Assembly (NCBI RefSeq): GCF_902809845.1
Contig: NZ_CADDWI010000013.1
Coordinates: forward strand, 1 to 64,000
Origin: Chelativorans sp. Marseille-P2723
Lineage (GTDB): Bacteria; Pseudomonadota; Alphaproteobacteria; Rhizobiales; Rhizobiaceae
Reading direction: 5' to 3'
Length of the DNA: 64,000 nt
Shown: piece by piece, positions 50,022-60,064 of the stretch
Layout: each line of letters opens with the position of its first letter
How positions within the stretch are numbered: position 1 is the stretch's first letter
The notes under the pieces: model-generated
What the model was told of the DNA's origin: nothing
What the model saw: only the letters and a program-made list of their open reading frames with translations
Databases searched by the model: none
Program-made: the position numbers and the translations under genes

Positions 50022-51006
50022 TGTTTCCTGCTTCTTTCGATGAATGATTGCTGAACCAGCAAGCCACTGCCCTGCCACTGTCCTCCATTAATGGCTCCCG
50101 CTCCCTGCAAATGCCTTCCGCTCGCGCACAACGCGGATGGTAGGGGCAACCGTTTGGAAGCGCGCCGGGTTGCGGCGGCTGTCCGCCTATCGCGCGGAAG
50201 CGTGTGATCTGCTCTGCGTCGATGTCTGGAACTGCATCGATCAGGTCATTGGTGTAGGGATGACGCGGGGTCTGCACGAGTTGCCCCGTTGAAGCGCTCT
50301 CCACGATCCTCCCGGCATACATGACGCACACCCGGTCACAGTACTCGGCAACGAGATCGAGACTGTGCGAGATGAATATGACGGAGGTTTCCTCCTGCGC
50401 CGTAAGTTCCTGTAGCAGTGCGATGACTTCTGCCTGGACGGTCACGTCGAGCGCAGTTGTCGGCTCGTCGGCGATGAGCAGCTTTGGGCGGCAGGACAGA
50501 GCCATTGCGATCGCCACGCGCTGGCGCATACCGCCGCTTAGCTGATGTGGATAACTGGCTAGCACCTGCGCTGCGCGCGGGACTTTGACCCGTTCGAGAA
50601 GTTCAAGTGCACGCCGGCGCGCATCCGCATGCGTTAGCCCCCGATGATACTCCATGCCATCGGTCAATTGCCGCTCTATCTTGAGAAGCGGATTGAGCGA
50701 CGTCATGGGATCCTGGAACACCATGCCGATTGCCGACCCTCTGATGGGCGCGAGATCCTGAGCTGAAATCGAGGAGATGTCTTGCCCATTGAACAGAATG
50801 CGCCCGCTGCGGATGCTGGCAGCCCGGGGCAGAAGCCGCATGATGGAAAGGGCTGTCATGCTCTTGCCCGACCCGCTCTCACCCACAATCCCAAGGCGCT
50901 CGCCAACATTGAGATGAAAGGATACGCCACGCAGCACATCGAAAGTGCGACCGCCAGCCGAAATCTCGGTGTAAAGGCGGTCGACTTCTATTAGTGGCCT
51001 CGACAT
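50011..51006 (-). CDS. Peptide-type ABC transporter ATP-binding protein (DppD-like)
   Basis: A 331-residue ATPase with Walker [27 protein letters not shown], signature SGGMRQRV, Walker [19 protein letters not shown] and H-loop ISHSLDLV. The C-terminal extension holds [14 protein letters not shown], the Cys-rich DppD/OppD feature. ATG 51006 is preferred over the track-like upstream start at 51042 because the latter adds a basic non-conserved tail. The gene is 109 bases downstream of the double hot-dog gene, which is inserted between the permease and ATPase genes. Confidence 0.9.
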   Translation of the reverse strand: MSRPLIEVDRLYTEISAGGRTFDVLRGVSFHLNVGERLGIVGESGSGKSMTALSIMRLLPRAASIRSGRILFNGQDISSISAQDLAPIRGSAIGMVFQDPMTSLNPLLKIERQLTDGMEYHRGLTHADARRRALELLERVKVPRAAQVLASYPHQLSGGMRQRVAIAMALSCRPKLLIADEPTTALDVTVQAEVIALLQELTAQEETSVIFISHSLDLVAEYCDRVCVMYAGRIVESASTGQLVQTPRHPYTNDLIDAVPDIDAEQITRFRAIGGQPPQPGALPNGCPYHPRCARAEGICREREPLMEDSGRAVACWFSNHSSKEAGNNVG

Positions 51007-51115
51007 TGACTCAGTCGTCAACTGCCTTCTCCTGGCAAACACGTCGCGCTAAGCGAGTTATGGAGCCACAGCCAGTGCTGAGCAGATGTTGCTGCGTGGT
51101 GCTCAGCATCTCTCC

Positions 51116-52207
51116 TCACTTGCTCCTTGCCGTCCAGAGGCGTGATGCCGGACCCACCGGAGCATCTGTCCAGCGCCGGACCGTGAATACGCCTGTGTTG
51201 CGGATGCGGTTCTGGTCATCGACCAGCCAAGCCTCGACGACCACCCGGTCAGGGTCTTCCGTAGGCTTCGAGAAGCCATAGGTGGTCAATACATCGCCCG
51301 GGTTCACCTGACGGCGCTGGATGTGGCGGAACTCCTCGATCCACCCATTCCGGCCGGCCCATGCTACAAGCGGTGCCAGCATCGCAGCTCCCATTTGTGG
51401 ACCGGCAGTGATGGGAACCCCGCCTGGAAAACCGCGCTCCCGGGCGTAATCCCAATCATAATGCGTTTTCGCATAGTCATCGACCGCACCCATCCACTGA
51501 ATCATCGAAGTCCAGGTAATTGGGCCGAGTTCCTGGCGGTAGGCATGTTCTTTCCCGTCGAAGAGGTCGACAACGCTGTCTGGATGATCCCATGCACGCC
51601 TGGGGAGCGTCTTGACCTCGCACCTTGTTTTCTCCGCGAGATCGGGGCCGAAGTCAGGCTTGGGCTGGGGCGACGTGCCCTCGGCATAGATCGTAACCGC
51701 CTTGCGCACGAGATCGCCAACGAGAACGTTGCGCTGGTTGCGGAACTCCCAGATATCCTCAATGAACTTCATGCGGCCCTGGCGGCCCTGTTTCTCGTAC
51801 ACTTTCGAGAGCTCGCAAACCACGGTGATTGTATCGCCGACCGTAATCGGCTCGTAGTAGCGGTAATCGTCGCCCGTATGCAGATGAGCATCATTTTGCT
51901 TCATGACGTCGCCCATGACGTATGTCGTCTCATAGGCACGATAGGTCGGCGTATTGTTCACAAGGTACCAGTAAAAGGGGATTGCGGCGATCGGCTGCAC
52001 CACGTTCCCGTTTGAGAGCTGCTCGGCGCTCGTATGCCATGGCACCGCGCATCCCGATGCATATGCGACCTTCTCGACCGCGCTTTGATCCACCTTAGTC
52101 ATGAAAGGCTCGGAGCGGCGCCCGATATGGCTCTCATCGTAGTCGCTGATCGCAAACTCGGATAGTATGCTTGAGATGCCGGTTAGATCGCGGCCTAGGC
52201 AGTACAT
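51116..52207 (-). CDS. FAS1-like/MaoC double hot-dog dehydratase
   Basis: A 363-residue protein made of two hot-dog domains. The N-terminal part (about 50-200) resembles the FAS1-like dehydratase domain, with HTGDDYRYYEPITVGDTITV. The C-terminal half (about 225-355) is MaoC-like, with LGPITWTSMIQWMGAVDDYA and NPGDVLTTYGF. Such proteins hydrate enoyl-CoA or dehydrate 3-hydroxyacyl-CoA, as in mesaconyl-CoA hydratase or steroid side-chain hydratases. It starts behind AAGGGG. Its insertion between transporter genes ties import to CoA-ester chemistry. The exact substrate is unknown. Confidence 0.75.
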   Translation of the reverse strand: MYCLGRDLTGISSILSEFAISDYDESHIGRRSEPFMTKVDQSAVEKVAYASGCAVPWHTSAEQLSNGNVVQPIAAIPFYWYLVNNTPTYRAYETTYVMGDVMKQNDAHLHTGDDYRYYEPITVGDTITVVCELSKVYEKQGRQGRMKFIEDIWEFRNQRNVLVGDLVRKAVTIYAEGTSPQPKPDFGPDLAEKTRCEVKTLPRRAWDHPDSVVDLFDGKEHAYRQELGPITWTSMIQWMGAVDDYAKTHYDWDYARERGFPGGVPITAGPQMGAAMLAPLVAWAGRNGWIEEFRHIQRRQVNPGDVLTTYGFSKPTEDPDRVVVEAWLVDDQNRIRNTGVFTVRRWTDAPVGPASRLWTARSK

Positions 52208-52243
52208 CGATTTTTTCCCCTTCTCAGGTACATCAGAAAACAG

Positions 52244-53140
52244 TTACCGCAGATGATCCAGTTCCGGATCGAAGCGATCGCGGAGCCAATCCCCAATGAC
52301 GTTGCAGGACAACACCATCAAACCCAGAGCAATAGCTGGCATCACCACGAGGTGAGGTGCGAATGTTATGTAATCACGCGAGTTGGCCAGCATCAGTCCC
52401 CATTCTGGGAGCGGCTCGGGCACACCGAGCCCAAGGAAACTCAACGATGATGCGAGAATAATCGTGTTGCCGATCTGCAGGGAAGCCATAACCAGCAAAG
52501 GTGTGAACACATTGGGCAGGATATGCCTCAACAGAATGCGCCGTTGCGGGAAGCCAGCTATCTCTGCCGCCTTGATGTAATCCAACTCACGAATGTGCAG
52601 CACCTCGCCCCGAACAAGCCTTGCGAAGAAGGCCCAGGTTACCGCGGTCGTCACGAAGATAACGTTGACCACTCCGGCTCCGGTCGCCGCGGCGAGCGCC
52701 AGTCCAAGGACCAACATGGGAATCGCCAGCATTGCGTCGGTTATGCGCATCAGAATTGTATCAATTAATCCCCCGAGGTAACCAGCCAGAAGGCCGATCG
52801 ACGTGCCCACTATGGCGGAGACAAACACTCCCGCTATCGCGATGATGACTGTGATGCGGGCGCCCACGATCAATCGTGAAAGTATGTCACGGCCGAGTTG
52901 ATCGGTGCCAAGCGGATAAGACCAGCTCCCCCCCTCCATCCATACCGGCCGCTTGAGCGCCGTCATCAACGTTCCCGAAAAGGCATCCAGCGGAAGAATA
53001 AGCGGCCCAGCCACTCCTACCAGCACAACTGAGACGAGGAAAATAAAGGCAAGAACAGGAAAATTCCGGCCGCGCAACTTTCTGCGTTCGGTGGTGGGGC
53101 TGCTTTCGGCGCCTTGCCGAATCTGATCGGCCGCTGCCAT
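52244..53140 (-). CDS. Peptide-type ABC transporter permease (DppC-like)
   Basis: A 298-residue permease with the DppC signature YPLGTDQLGRDILSRLIVGAR, the EAA loop DYIKAAEIAGFPQRRILLRH, and SSLSFLGLGVPEPLPEWGLM near the C-terminus. About six helices are expected. ATG 53140 shares a base with the stop of the other permease gene; a GTG one codon upstream is possible. It follows dppB-like in the operon. Confidence 0.92.
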   Translation of the reverse strand: MAAADQIRQGAESSPTTERRKLRGRNFPVLAFIFLVSVVLVGVAGPLILPLDAFSGTLMTALKRPVWMEGGSWSYPLGTDQLGRDILSRLIVGARITVIIAIAGVFVSAIVGTSIGLLAGYLGGLIDTILMRITDAMLAIPMLVLGLALAAATGAGVVNVIFVTTAVTWAFFARLVRGEVLHIRELDYIKAAEIAGFPQRRILLRHILPNVFTPLLVMASLQIGNTIILASSLSFLGLGVPEPLPEWGLMLANSRDYITFAPHLVVMPAIALGLMVLSCNVIGDWLRDRFDPELDHLR

Positions 53141-54066
53141 CACGAACGCCTGGTCAGTACGATGCGGGGATCGACTACGGCGTAAAGTATGTCGGTAAGC
53201 AGGTTCACGAGTATTGCGGTGAACGCGGCAACGATGACTACACCCTGAACGAGGGCATAGTCGCGCGCAAAAGCGCCCTGCACCATCAGAAGTCCGATCC
53301 CCGGCCAGTCGAAAATGGCTTCAGTAATTACTGCTCCGCTTGCGAGGAGCACGAACTGTAATGCCGTCAAGCTCATGATCGTCGTTAACGCATTGGGAAA
53401 AGCATAACGCATGACGATGGTCCACTCGGGTAACCCCTTGGCTCGTGCCACGGTTATGTAGTTGGAATTCAAGGCTTCCAGCATGCTCGAGCGAGCCATG
53501 CGCGTAATCGCCGCCGTCGAGAACCACCCGAGCGTGATTGCGGGCAGAACCAAATGGGAGAAGCTGCCTGTTCCTCCGGAAGGGAAAATTCGGAACTGAA
53601 CCGAAAACACCAGCACGAGGATAACCCCGACCACAAAGGTCGGAATACTCTGGCCTGAAACAGCCAATGTACGTCCAATCCTGTCGATGATGCTACCGGG
53701 CCATCGTGCCGCCATGATCCCTACCGGCAAGCCTACGACCAGCGCGATAAAAATGGCGACGAATGCCAGCAGCAGGCTGTTCGGGGCACGTTCGAGCAAA
53801 AGGTCGGCGACTGGCTGGTTGTAGCGGAAAGAGCGTCCAAGGTCCCCTTGTGCAAGGTTTGCCAGGAAGGTTCCAAGCTGTGACAGGATGTTGCGATCCA
53901 GGCCTAATTGCTGCCGAAGGATTTCACGCTCTGCCGCTGTCGCTTCGACTGGCAACATCGTGTCAATCGGATCGCCCGATATGCGGCTGAGGAAAAACAC
54001 CACGACCGCGACGACTACGAGGCTTACCGCCGATTGCAGGACCCGGAAAGCAATGTACCGTTTCAT
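53140..54066 (-). CDS. Peptide-type ABC transporter permease (DppB-like)
   Basis: A 308-residue permease. The N-terminal helix (VLQSAVSLVVVAVVVFFLSR) precedes a periplasmic EREILRQQLGLDRNIL and DLGRSFRYNQPVADLLLERA, then five more helices. The EAA loop reads NYITVARAKGLPEWTIVMRY. Its start overlaps the acyl-CoA ligase stop (ATGA), so ligase and transporter genes are co-translated. Confidence 0.92.
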   Translation of the reverse strand: MKRYIAFRVLQSAVSLVVVAVVVFFLSRISGDPIDTMLPVEATAAEREILRQQLGLDRNILSQLGTFLANLAQGDLGRSFRYNQPVADLLLERAPNSLLLAFVAIFIALVVGLPVGIMAARWPGSIIDRIGRTLAVSGQSIPTFVVGVILVLVFSVQFRIFPSGGTGSFSHLVLPAITLGWFSTAAITRMARSSMLEALNSNYITVARAKGLPEWTIVMRYAFPNALTTIMSLTALQFVLLASGAVITEAIFDWPGIGLLMVQGAFARDYALVQGVVIVAAFTAILVNLLTDILYAVVDPRIVLTRRS

Positions 54067-55667
54067 GCGCGCTGCCGCTCAGCCACCGTTTCCCTGTCAT
54101 AGGCGTCGGGGCTGAGGCCTGCCTTCACAAGCTTATACTTCTCGATCCTTTCCGTCGGCGTTTTCGGAAATTCATCGATAAACTGAACGTACCGCGGCAC
54201 GGCATATCTCGGTAGCCGTTGCTCGCAGAAGGCGATGAGTTCGGCGGCATCTATCGGAGCGCCCTGGCGCGGAACCACCACCACCCACAGATCGTCCTCT
54301 CCAACTGGCGAGGGATAGGGCAGCACAGCCGATTCCAGAACATGATCATGCGTATTGATGACCTGCTCGACTTCGAAGCAGGACACGTTCTCGCCGCGGC
54401 GCCGGACGCTGTCCTTGATCCTGCCGATGAAATGGATGTAGCCGTTCTCGTCGAGAAATGCCCTATCGCCAGTATGGAACCATAGATTCCGGAAAGCCTC
54501 GGATGTTGCCTCTGGCATTCCCCAGTAATGGATAAAGGTTGCCCACGGCACCTTGGGGCGGACAAGGATTTCACCGGGAGCGCCTGCCGGAACCGGCCGA
54601 TCCAGCTCATCCGCGATCATCACTTCCCGCCTTGGCGAGGGCACACCGCAAGAGCCCTCCACACTTGCCTGAATAGGATTGGAGGAGATGACCCCCATCT
54701 CGCTCATGCCGTACAAATCTACGACCGGAACACCGAACCGCTCCTCCAGCGGACGCTTGAGGCCTTTGGGAATTGGCACGGCGCAAATTACCCGCAGATT
54801 GTGCGATCGATCATTCGGAGATGGTGGCTGCTTCAGCACGAGACCTGCCGCACCAATAAGGAAAGCCGTGGTGATTCCGTATTGCACGACGTCCTTGATA
54901 AAGCCTGACGCACTGAAGGACCGGCGCATATGAACGGGGATGTTTGCAACCATCGCGGCTGCAACCGCCTGACCCTGCGAATGAGCGTGGTAAAGCGGAT
55001 GAGCATCATAAAGAATGTCATCCGGCCCCATCGCAAGAAGCTCTATCGTATCGATGGCAAGACCAAGCAGGTGGCCATAAGGGCAAACGACACCTTTGGA
55101 GGGCCCGGTGGTTCCCGAAGTGTAGATGATCGCTGCGGGATCTGCTATCGTGAGCTCTGCATCCTCATAGCCCTTCCCGTCAGTCGTAACAACGTTACGA
55201 AAGGGAACCACCTGAATATCCCGGTAGGAAGAAACGAGCTCCGCACCCCCGCTCTCCTCGACAACAACGAGCATGCGTAGGGCCTCGGGAAGCTCGATAC
55301 CTGCCAGCAAAGGCAGATATTTCTGCTCCATAACGAGAACACACATCCCGCAATTCTGGATAATGTATTGGAGATGATCGCCCCTTAGCGCGGTATTGAG
55401 CGGGACCTCAATTGCACCGTTACGATTAATGCCGAACCAGGTCGCAATAAAGTTAGGACCATTATCGAGCATGATGCCGACACGGTCATGCTTGCTAACG
55501 CCAGCACCGCGAAGAAAGGCCGCCACCGACCGTGACGCCCTTTCGGCATCGCGGTATGTCAGGCCCTGCCCCTCAAACGAGACGAAGGCCTTATCGGGGT
55601 CAGTCTGTACGCGCCGGGCGAGCAACTGGGGGAGCGGCAGCTCACAATCCTTGATCATGATAGGCAC
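54063..55667 (-). CDS. AMP-dependent acyl-CoA ligase
   Basis: A 534-residue ANL-superfamily enzyme that activates a carboxylic acid to its CoA thioester with ATP. Core motifs are present: AIIYTSGTTGPSKGVVCPYG (A3), VVDLYGMSEMG (A5), WFHTGDRAFLDENGYIHFIG (A7) and the C-terminal FPKTPTERIEKYKLVKAG, which carries the A10-type lysine. It resembles crotonobetaine/carnitine-CoA ligase-type proteins but the acid is not predictable. The displayed start is GTG 55667; ATG 55658 three codons later is equally possible. It is sandwiched between the binding-protein gene (4 bases) and permease genes (overlap), so the imported molecule or its product is probably the acid. Confidence 0.87.
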   Translation of the reverse strand: MPIMIKDCELPLPQLLARRVQTDPDKAFVSFEGQGLTYRDAERASRSVAAFLRGAGVSKHDRVGIMLDNGPNFIATWFGINRNGAIEVPLNTALRGDHLQYIIQNCGMCVLVMEQKYLPLLAGIELPEALRMLVVVEESGGAELVSSYRDIQVVPFRNVVTTDGKGYEDAELTIADPAAIIYTSGTTGPSKGVVCPYGHLLGLAIDTIELLAMGPDDILYDAHPLYHAHSQGQAVAAAMVANIPVHMRRSFSASGFIKDVVQYGITTAFLIGAAGLVLKQPPSPNDRSHNLRVICAVPIPKGLKRPLEERFGVPVVDLYGMSEMGVISSNPIQASVEGSCGVPSPRREVMIADELDRPVPAGAPGEILVRPKVPWATFIHYWGMPEATSEAFRNLWFHTGDRAFLDENGYIHFIGRIKDSVRRRGENVSCFEVEQVINTHDHVLESAVLPYPSPVGEDDLWVVVVPRQGAPIDAAELIAFCEQRLPRYAVPRYVQFIDEFPKTPTERIEKYKLVKAGLSPDAYDRETVAERQRA

Positions 55668-55671
55668 TTAC

Positions 55672-57258
55672 TCACTGGGCAATTTCGACAGCAGCCAGAT
55701 TGCTCGGGTAACCAACGCCCGGAATCGGCTGCCAACTGGCTACGGATTCACCAACGGCGAACAAAGAGTCGGCATAGTAGAGCGGCATGATTGCATTGAT
55801 TTCGGCGGCTCGACGGAGGATGTTCTCAATCAGTTCCTTCCGCTTGTCCGGATCAGGCGTACCAGTCTGATCAATCACCCACTGAGAGAGCTCTTCATCG
55901 CCATGTGGCTGGTTAAATGGCTGCCCCAATACAAAATATGTATGCAGCAAACCGCCCGTGTCTGCCCGAGCGCCAGAACCGGTCGCACCGTAGATGAGCA
56001 CGAGCCGCGGCTGCTGCTTACCTGCTTCATTCCGCGCCTCCGCCAAGGTTTGCGAAATCTCGCGCACGTCCATCTTCACCCTGACCCCGACGGCCTCAAG
56101 ATACTGAGCTATTGCTTGCGCAAAATCGCGCCCCTCCGTCGCCGCAAACAGTGTGATGTCAAATCCGTCGGGATAGCCGGCCTCCGCTAAGAGAGTCTTC
56201 GCGCCTTCCGGGTCGTACTCAACCACGTACTTGCCCGCATCGGCCGGCCAACCAAAGGCAAACGGGAAGCCAAAGACGTGAGCTGCATCACCCTGTCCGA
56301 ACAGCAGATGCTGGACGATAGCCTGACGATCGATGGCCATGCTGAGAGCCTGCCTGACCTCGGGCTTAGCAAACGGGGTGTCGCTCATCATGCCGCCAAT
56401 GATCATATAAACAATGTGCCCCTTCTCGGCAGGCACGACTTTCAACGAAGGGTCTGCCTGTACCTGGGGAATCGCGGGACCAACGATACCAGAGACGATG
56501 TCAGCCTCACCGGACCTTAGCTGAGCCATACGGGCGGCGAGCTCTGGCACGATGCGCAATGAAAGGCGCTCATAGGACGGCGCGCCGTTCCAGTAATCAG
56601 GGTTTGCCTCAAACTCCATATTGCGCCCGAGATCCTGACGAACGAAGCGGAAAGGCCCAGTGCCGATCGGCTTCCTGTTGAACTCTTCCGCACCCACTTT
56701 CGCGATATAATCGCGCGGCACCACATAACCGGCGGCAGTGCCGGGCTCATAAGCAGCAAGATCAAACGGAATTGTCGGCGCACCGGTTTCGCTGCGGATG
56801 ACGATGGTATAATCGTCGACGATATCGACCGACGAGATCATGCTCGCGATCCGCTCCGACGAGGTGGCGGCTGACGGACCGTGCTTGCCGATGTAGCGAT
56901 CTATCGTGAACTTTGCGTCCTCAGCCGTGAAGTCGCTGCCGTCGTGAAACTTCACCCCTTGGCGCAACTTGAACACCCATGACTTGCCATCAGCGTCCAA
57001 AGACCAGGACTCGGCCAGGCCAGGCGCCAGCTCCCCGGTCTGCGGGTCTTTCGTGATAAGGGCATCGAACACCAGCGGATAGTAGGTCGTCTGCCCTGCG
57101 GAGCGGAAGAGCATCGGATCCATGTCCTCGCCATCCACGCTGGCAACCACGACATCCAGCCGCTCCATCTGGGCATATGCCGGATAGGAGAAGGCAACAA
57201 GAGAAGCCGCCGTCAGCGCGATAAACGACTTACCCAAAATTTTACCGAGAAACGTCAC
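55672..57258 (-). CDS. Peptide-type ABC transporter substrate-binding protein (family 5)
   Basis: A 528-residue periplasmic binding protein. GTG 57258 lies 6-8 bases after GGGGAGGGAG and starts a good signal peptide (GKSFIALTAASLVAFSYPAYA); an ATG five codons earlier lies inside that ribosome site. Family 5 markers are ELAPGLAESWSLD, FKLRQGVKFHDGSDFTAED, KPIGTGPFRFVRQD, VRQALSMAIDRQAIVQHLL and LLAEAGYPDGFDITLF. It is the first gene of the operon binding protein-ligase-permeases-dehydratase-ATPases. Despite the peptide-type family, the neighbouring acyl-CoA ligase suggests a non-peptide acid. Confidence 0.9.
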   Translation of the reverse strand: MTFLGKILGKSFIALTAASLVAFSYPAYAQMERLDVVVASVDGEDMDPMLFRSAGQTTYYPLVFDALITKDPQTGELAPGLAESWSLDADGKSWVFKLRQGVKFHDGSDFTAEDAKFTIDRYIGKHGPSAATSSERIASMISSVDIVDDYTIVIRSETGAPTIPFDLAAYEPGTAAGYVVPRDYIAKVGAEEFNRKPIGTGPFRFVRQDLGRNMEFEANPDYWNGAPSYERLSLRIVPELAARMAQLRSGEADIVSGIVGPAIPQVQADPSLKVVPAEKGHIVYMIIGGMMSDTPFAKPEVRQALSMAIDRQAIVQHLLFGQGDAAHVFGFPFAFGWPADAGKYVVEYDPEGAKTLLAEAGYPDGFDITLFAATEGRDFAQAIAQYLEAVGVRVKMDVREISQTLAEARNEAGKQQPRLVLIYGATGSGARADTGGLLHTYFVLGQPFNQPHGDEELSQWVIDQTGTPDPDKRKELIENILRRAAEINAIMPLYYADSLFAVGESVASWQPIPGVGYPSNLAAVEIAQ

Positions 57259-57316
57259 GGACTCCCTCCCCATTACAGAATGCGTTAGCAAAGCTGAACT
57301 TCGCTGAAATTAGTCT

Positions 57317-57353
57317 AACAATCGTTTGCTTGCAAGAGAAACAATCGAAAGTT
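57317..57353. promoter_or_regulatory. Two candidate TetR operators between binding protein and TPP enzyme genes
   Basis: AACAATCGTTTGCT (57317-57330) and AACAATCGAAAGTT (57340-57353) are spaced 23 bases start to start, about two helical turns, in the divergent gap of roughly 156 bases. The first fits AACNANYGNTNGNT, the pattern of the palindrome next to the tetR gene; the second fits except for one position. They could control both flanking transcripts. Confidence 0.6.
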
Positions 57354-57414
57354 AAGCGTAATTTGAAGAGGGATAAGGCACAGCGAGAGACGCTGGAAAA
57401 ATGGGAAACCACGC

Positions 57415-59094
57415 ATGGTAGCAGTGTATGAGGCCATAGCCCGCGCGGTCGAACGGGAGGGCATCGATGCTCACTTTACCCTCATTGGCAACGGCAACAT
57501 GTTTCTCGCCTACGCCCTTGATAAAGGCGGTAAGGTTAAAACTTATCACGCGCGCCACGAGCATTGCGCCGTCGCGATGGCGGAAGGTTACGCCCGGGCG
57601 ACAGGCGGTGCCGGCTTTGCTTCGGTGACTTGTGGAGCAGGCTTCACGCAGATCATGACGGCCCTGACAGCTGCATCCCGCGCATCGGTTCCCATGGTCG
57701 TGTTTGCTGGTGAAGCGCCGATTACGCCCAACTTTCATATACACCGCATCAACCAGAGCATGCTCACGGCTGCAACTGGGGCACATTTCATCACTGCCGA
57801 CACCATGGCGCGGCTGCCTCACGACATCCGGGAAGCGTTCTACATAGCACGAACCCAATCCCGGCCCGTGGTACTGAGCGTGCCGGAGGATTTCCAGCAG
57901 GAGCCGTATCAGGGTCCTGACATCTACACACCTTCGACTGCCCTGACCCTGAAGCTCGAGCCGTTGCCTCCCGGACCAGCCACACTCGCAGAAGTAGCCA
58001 AGTTGCTCCGGTCGGCGCGCCAACCCATCATTATCGCCGGCCGTGGCGCTGTGGAAAGCGACGCAGCCTCAGCGCTTTCACGGCTTGCAGAACTATCGGG
58101 GGCTTTCCTCGCAACGTCCCTGATGGCAAAAGGCCTTTTTGATAGCGACGCGCTGGAAATCGGAATAGCGGGGGGCTTTGCCTCACAAGCGGCCCGGGAA
58201 CTTTATGCGGACGCCGACCTCGTCCTCGCCTTTGGAGCGCGGCTTGGCTACTTCACGACGGACGGTGGTACCTTGTTTCCACGCGCACGCGTCGTGCTAA
58301 TCAATCTGGCTCCGGAGGGCCTTTGGGAAGGCCTTCGGACAGGCGACGTTCATCTTAGGGCAGATGCGAAGCTGACGGCTGAAGCCCTCCTTGAAGAACT
58401 TAAGGACGAACGTTTATGTAAGCCGCTTGATTGGGCCTTGAACTCGGCTAAGGCAGTTCAAGACACAGAACCTGACAACCGCTCCTTTGAAATTCCCCCT
58501 GGCCTTCTTGATCCGCGCATCGTCATGCGTGAGCTTGATGAGGTCGTGCCTAAAGATTGGGATATCGTCTGCGGTGGCTCGCATTTCTTCTATTTCGCAC
58601 TCACCTATTTAAGTGGCAGGCACCCCAAGCGAATACATATCATAAACGAGTTCGGGGCGATCGGTTCTGCCTTCCCAGCCGCAATGGGCGTGGCTGCCGC
58701 ACGCGGCGACGGCAAAGTCCTCCTGATCGAGGGGGATGGTAGCTTCCTGATGCATGCCCAGGAACTGGAGACTGTATCCCGCCATAAGCTGCAGCTTGCG
58801 ATCTGCACGGTCAACGATGGGGGATATGCTTCCGAATTCCACAAGTTCCGCCTCAAAAACATGGATGATTCCATCGCCATGCATGGCCGAGCGAACCTCG
58901 CAGCGATAGCTAAGGGCTTCGGACTAGTTGGAAGGACGGTCAGCACCTATGGTAGCCTTCGCAATGCTCTGGAGGCTTACGAAAATGGGCGGACAGCCGC
59001 TCTATGGGACCTGCAAGTTGCCGATATTCCGGCTCGTCAATTCGCAGAGGTGAACATGAAGCTGGCTGGACCTGGGCCAGGAGGCAAAGTTTGA
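57415..59094 (+). CDS. Thiamine-diphosphate-dependent enzyme (acetolactate synthase-like fold)
   Basis: A 559-residue TPP enzyme of the POX/ALS fold. The N-terminal Pyr domain has VYEAIARAVEREGIDAHFTL, the conserved Glu in YHARHEHCAVAMAEGYARAT, and SVTCGAGFTQIMTALTAA. The central domain follows (residues about 190-330), then the PP domain with NEFGAIGSAFPAAMGVA and the TPP/Mg motif IEGDGSFLMHAQELETVS...CTVNDGG. It is not Xsc or clearly acetolactate synthase; the second subunit is absent. A decarboxylase or C-C lyase on a 2-oxo acid or 2-hydroxyacyl-CoA is plausible from the neighbours. ATG 57415 has only a weak ribosome site. Confidence 0.75.
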   Translation: MVAVYEAIARAVEREGIDAHFTLIGNGNMFLAYALDKGGKVKTYHARHEHCAVAMAEGYARATGGAGFASVTCGAGFTQIMTALTAASRASVPMVVFAGEAPITPNFHIHRINQSMLTAATGAHFITADTMARLPHDIREAFYIARTQSRPVVLSVPEDFQQEPYQGPDIYTPSTALTLKLEPLPPGPATLAEVAKLLRSARQPIIIAGRGAVESDAASALSRLAELSGAFLATSLMAKGLFDSDALEIGIAGGFASQAARELYADADLVLAFGARLGYFTTDGGTLFPRARVVLINLAPEGLWEGLRTGDVHLRADAKLTAEALLEELKDERLCKPLDWALNSAKAVQDTEPDNRSFEIPPGLLDPRIVMRELDEVVPKDWDIVCGGSHFFYFALTYLSGRHPKRIHIINEFGAIGSAFPAAMGVAAARGDGKVLLIEGDGSFLMHAQELETVSRHKLQLAICTVNDGGYASEFHKFRLKNMDDSIAMHGRANLAAIAKGFGLVGRTVSTYGSLRNALEAYENGRTAALWDLQVADIPARQFAEVNMKLAGPGPGGKV

Positions 59095-59125
59095 AACGTT
59101 AAGCGGCAGGCGCTGCCCCGCCTCG

Positions 59126-59911
59126 TCAGCCAGCAAGCCATCCGCCATCAACGACAATCGTTTGGCCAGTCATATAACTGCTTAGCGGGGAGGCAAGGAA
59201 CACGGCCGCTCCGCCCAGTTCCGAGGGAGCCCCGTAGCGGCGCATTGGGATCTTGGCACGCAACCATGAATCGACCTTTGGGTTGCTCCGCATGGTCTCG
59301 GTGATGGCGGTCTCGAAAGTTCCCGGCGCCAGATTGTTCACACGCACGCCGCGCGATGCCCAATCAAGTGCTAAAGCCCGCGTCATGATCTCCACGCCTC
59401 CTTTAGCAGCACAATAAGCGACGCCCCTTTCGATTCCGACGATACCCGAGACTGAAGAAATATTGATTATGCTGCCCGACCCGCGCTCCAGCATGCGCCG
59501 TCCAAAAGCCATGCAGCAGAGGAAAACGCCGGTCAGGTTGACGCTAATGATCTCGTTCCAGAAAGCGAGGTCTGTATTTTCGGCCCGCGGCGCGGGAGGG
59601 CTGATGCCGGCGTTATTGACAAGCACATCAATGCGGCCGAATTCACTTGCGATCCATTCGTCCAGTGCGGCAATGGAATCGGGTTGGCTTACATTAAGCT
59701 GACGGTAGCTGACTTTTCCTGCGTTGGGAAACATCTGAGCCGCCGCCTTCAGTCTTTCCTCGTCGCGGCCCGCTATAACAACCCTGGCATCATGTTCGAC
59801 CAAGGCTTGCGCAATTGCCAGACCAATACCGCGCCCGCCTCCAGTAACGACGGCTACCATCCCCTTGAGAGAGAAATCCGCGATCCTTTGCGTTGTCATA
59901 CCCGGTTCCAT
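59126..59911 (-). CDS. SDR family oxidoreductase
   Basis: A 261-residue SDR with [40 protein letters not shown] and the catalytic tyrosine-lysine in VAYCAAKGG, ending [12 protein letters not shown] 59911 follows GGAAGGGG; an upstream start at 59959 would add a non-conserved tail. It converges with the TPP-enzyme gene and lies 153 bases downstream of the oxidoreductase gene on the same strand, so it may be cotranscribed with it. The substrate is unknown. Confidence 0.85.
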   Translation of the reverse strand: MEPGMTTQRIADFSLKGMVAVVTGGGRGIGLAIAQALVEHDARVVIAGRDEERLKAAAQMFPNAGKVSYRQLNVSQPDSIAALDEWIASEFGRIDVLVNNAGISPPAPRAENTDLAFWNEIISVNLTGVFLCCMAFGRRMLERGSGSIINISSVSGIVGIERGVAYCAAKGGVEIMTRALALDWASRGVRVNNLAPGTFETAITETMRSNPKVDSWLRAKIPMRRYGAPSELGGAAVFLASPLSSYMTGQTIVVDGGWLAG

Positions 59912-60064
59912 TTGCAGCCCCTTCCAACTTACTGCCCATGTCGCGATAGGTCGCCTCATTCAACGAACAGCGGGCGACCGCCTCTGGAGAGACGAGGAGA
60001 TCGCAGAACAGCGCCGATTTTTTTGGCTACGACATTCCCACCGATGAGCCTTCCGTGGCGCAGC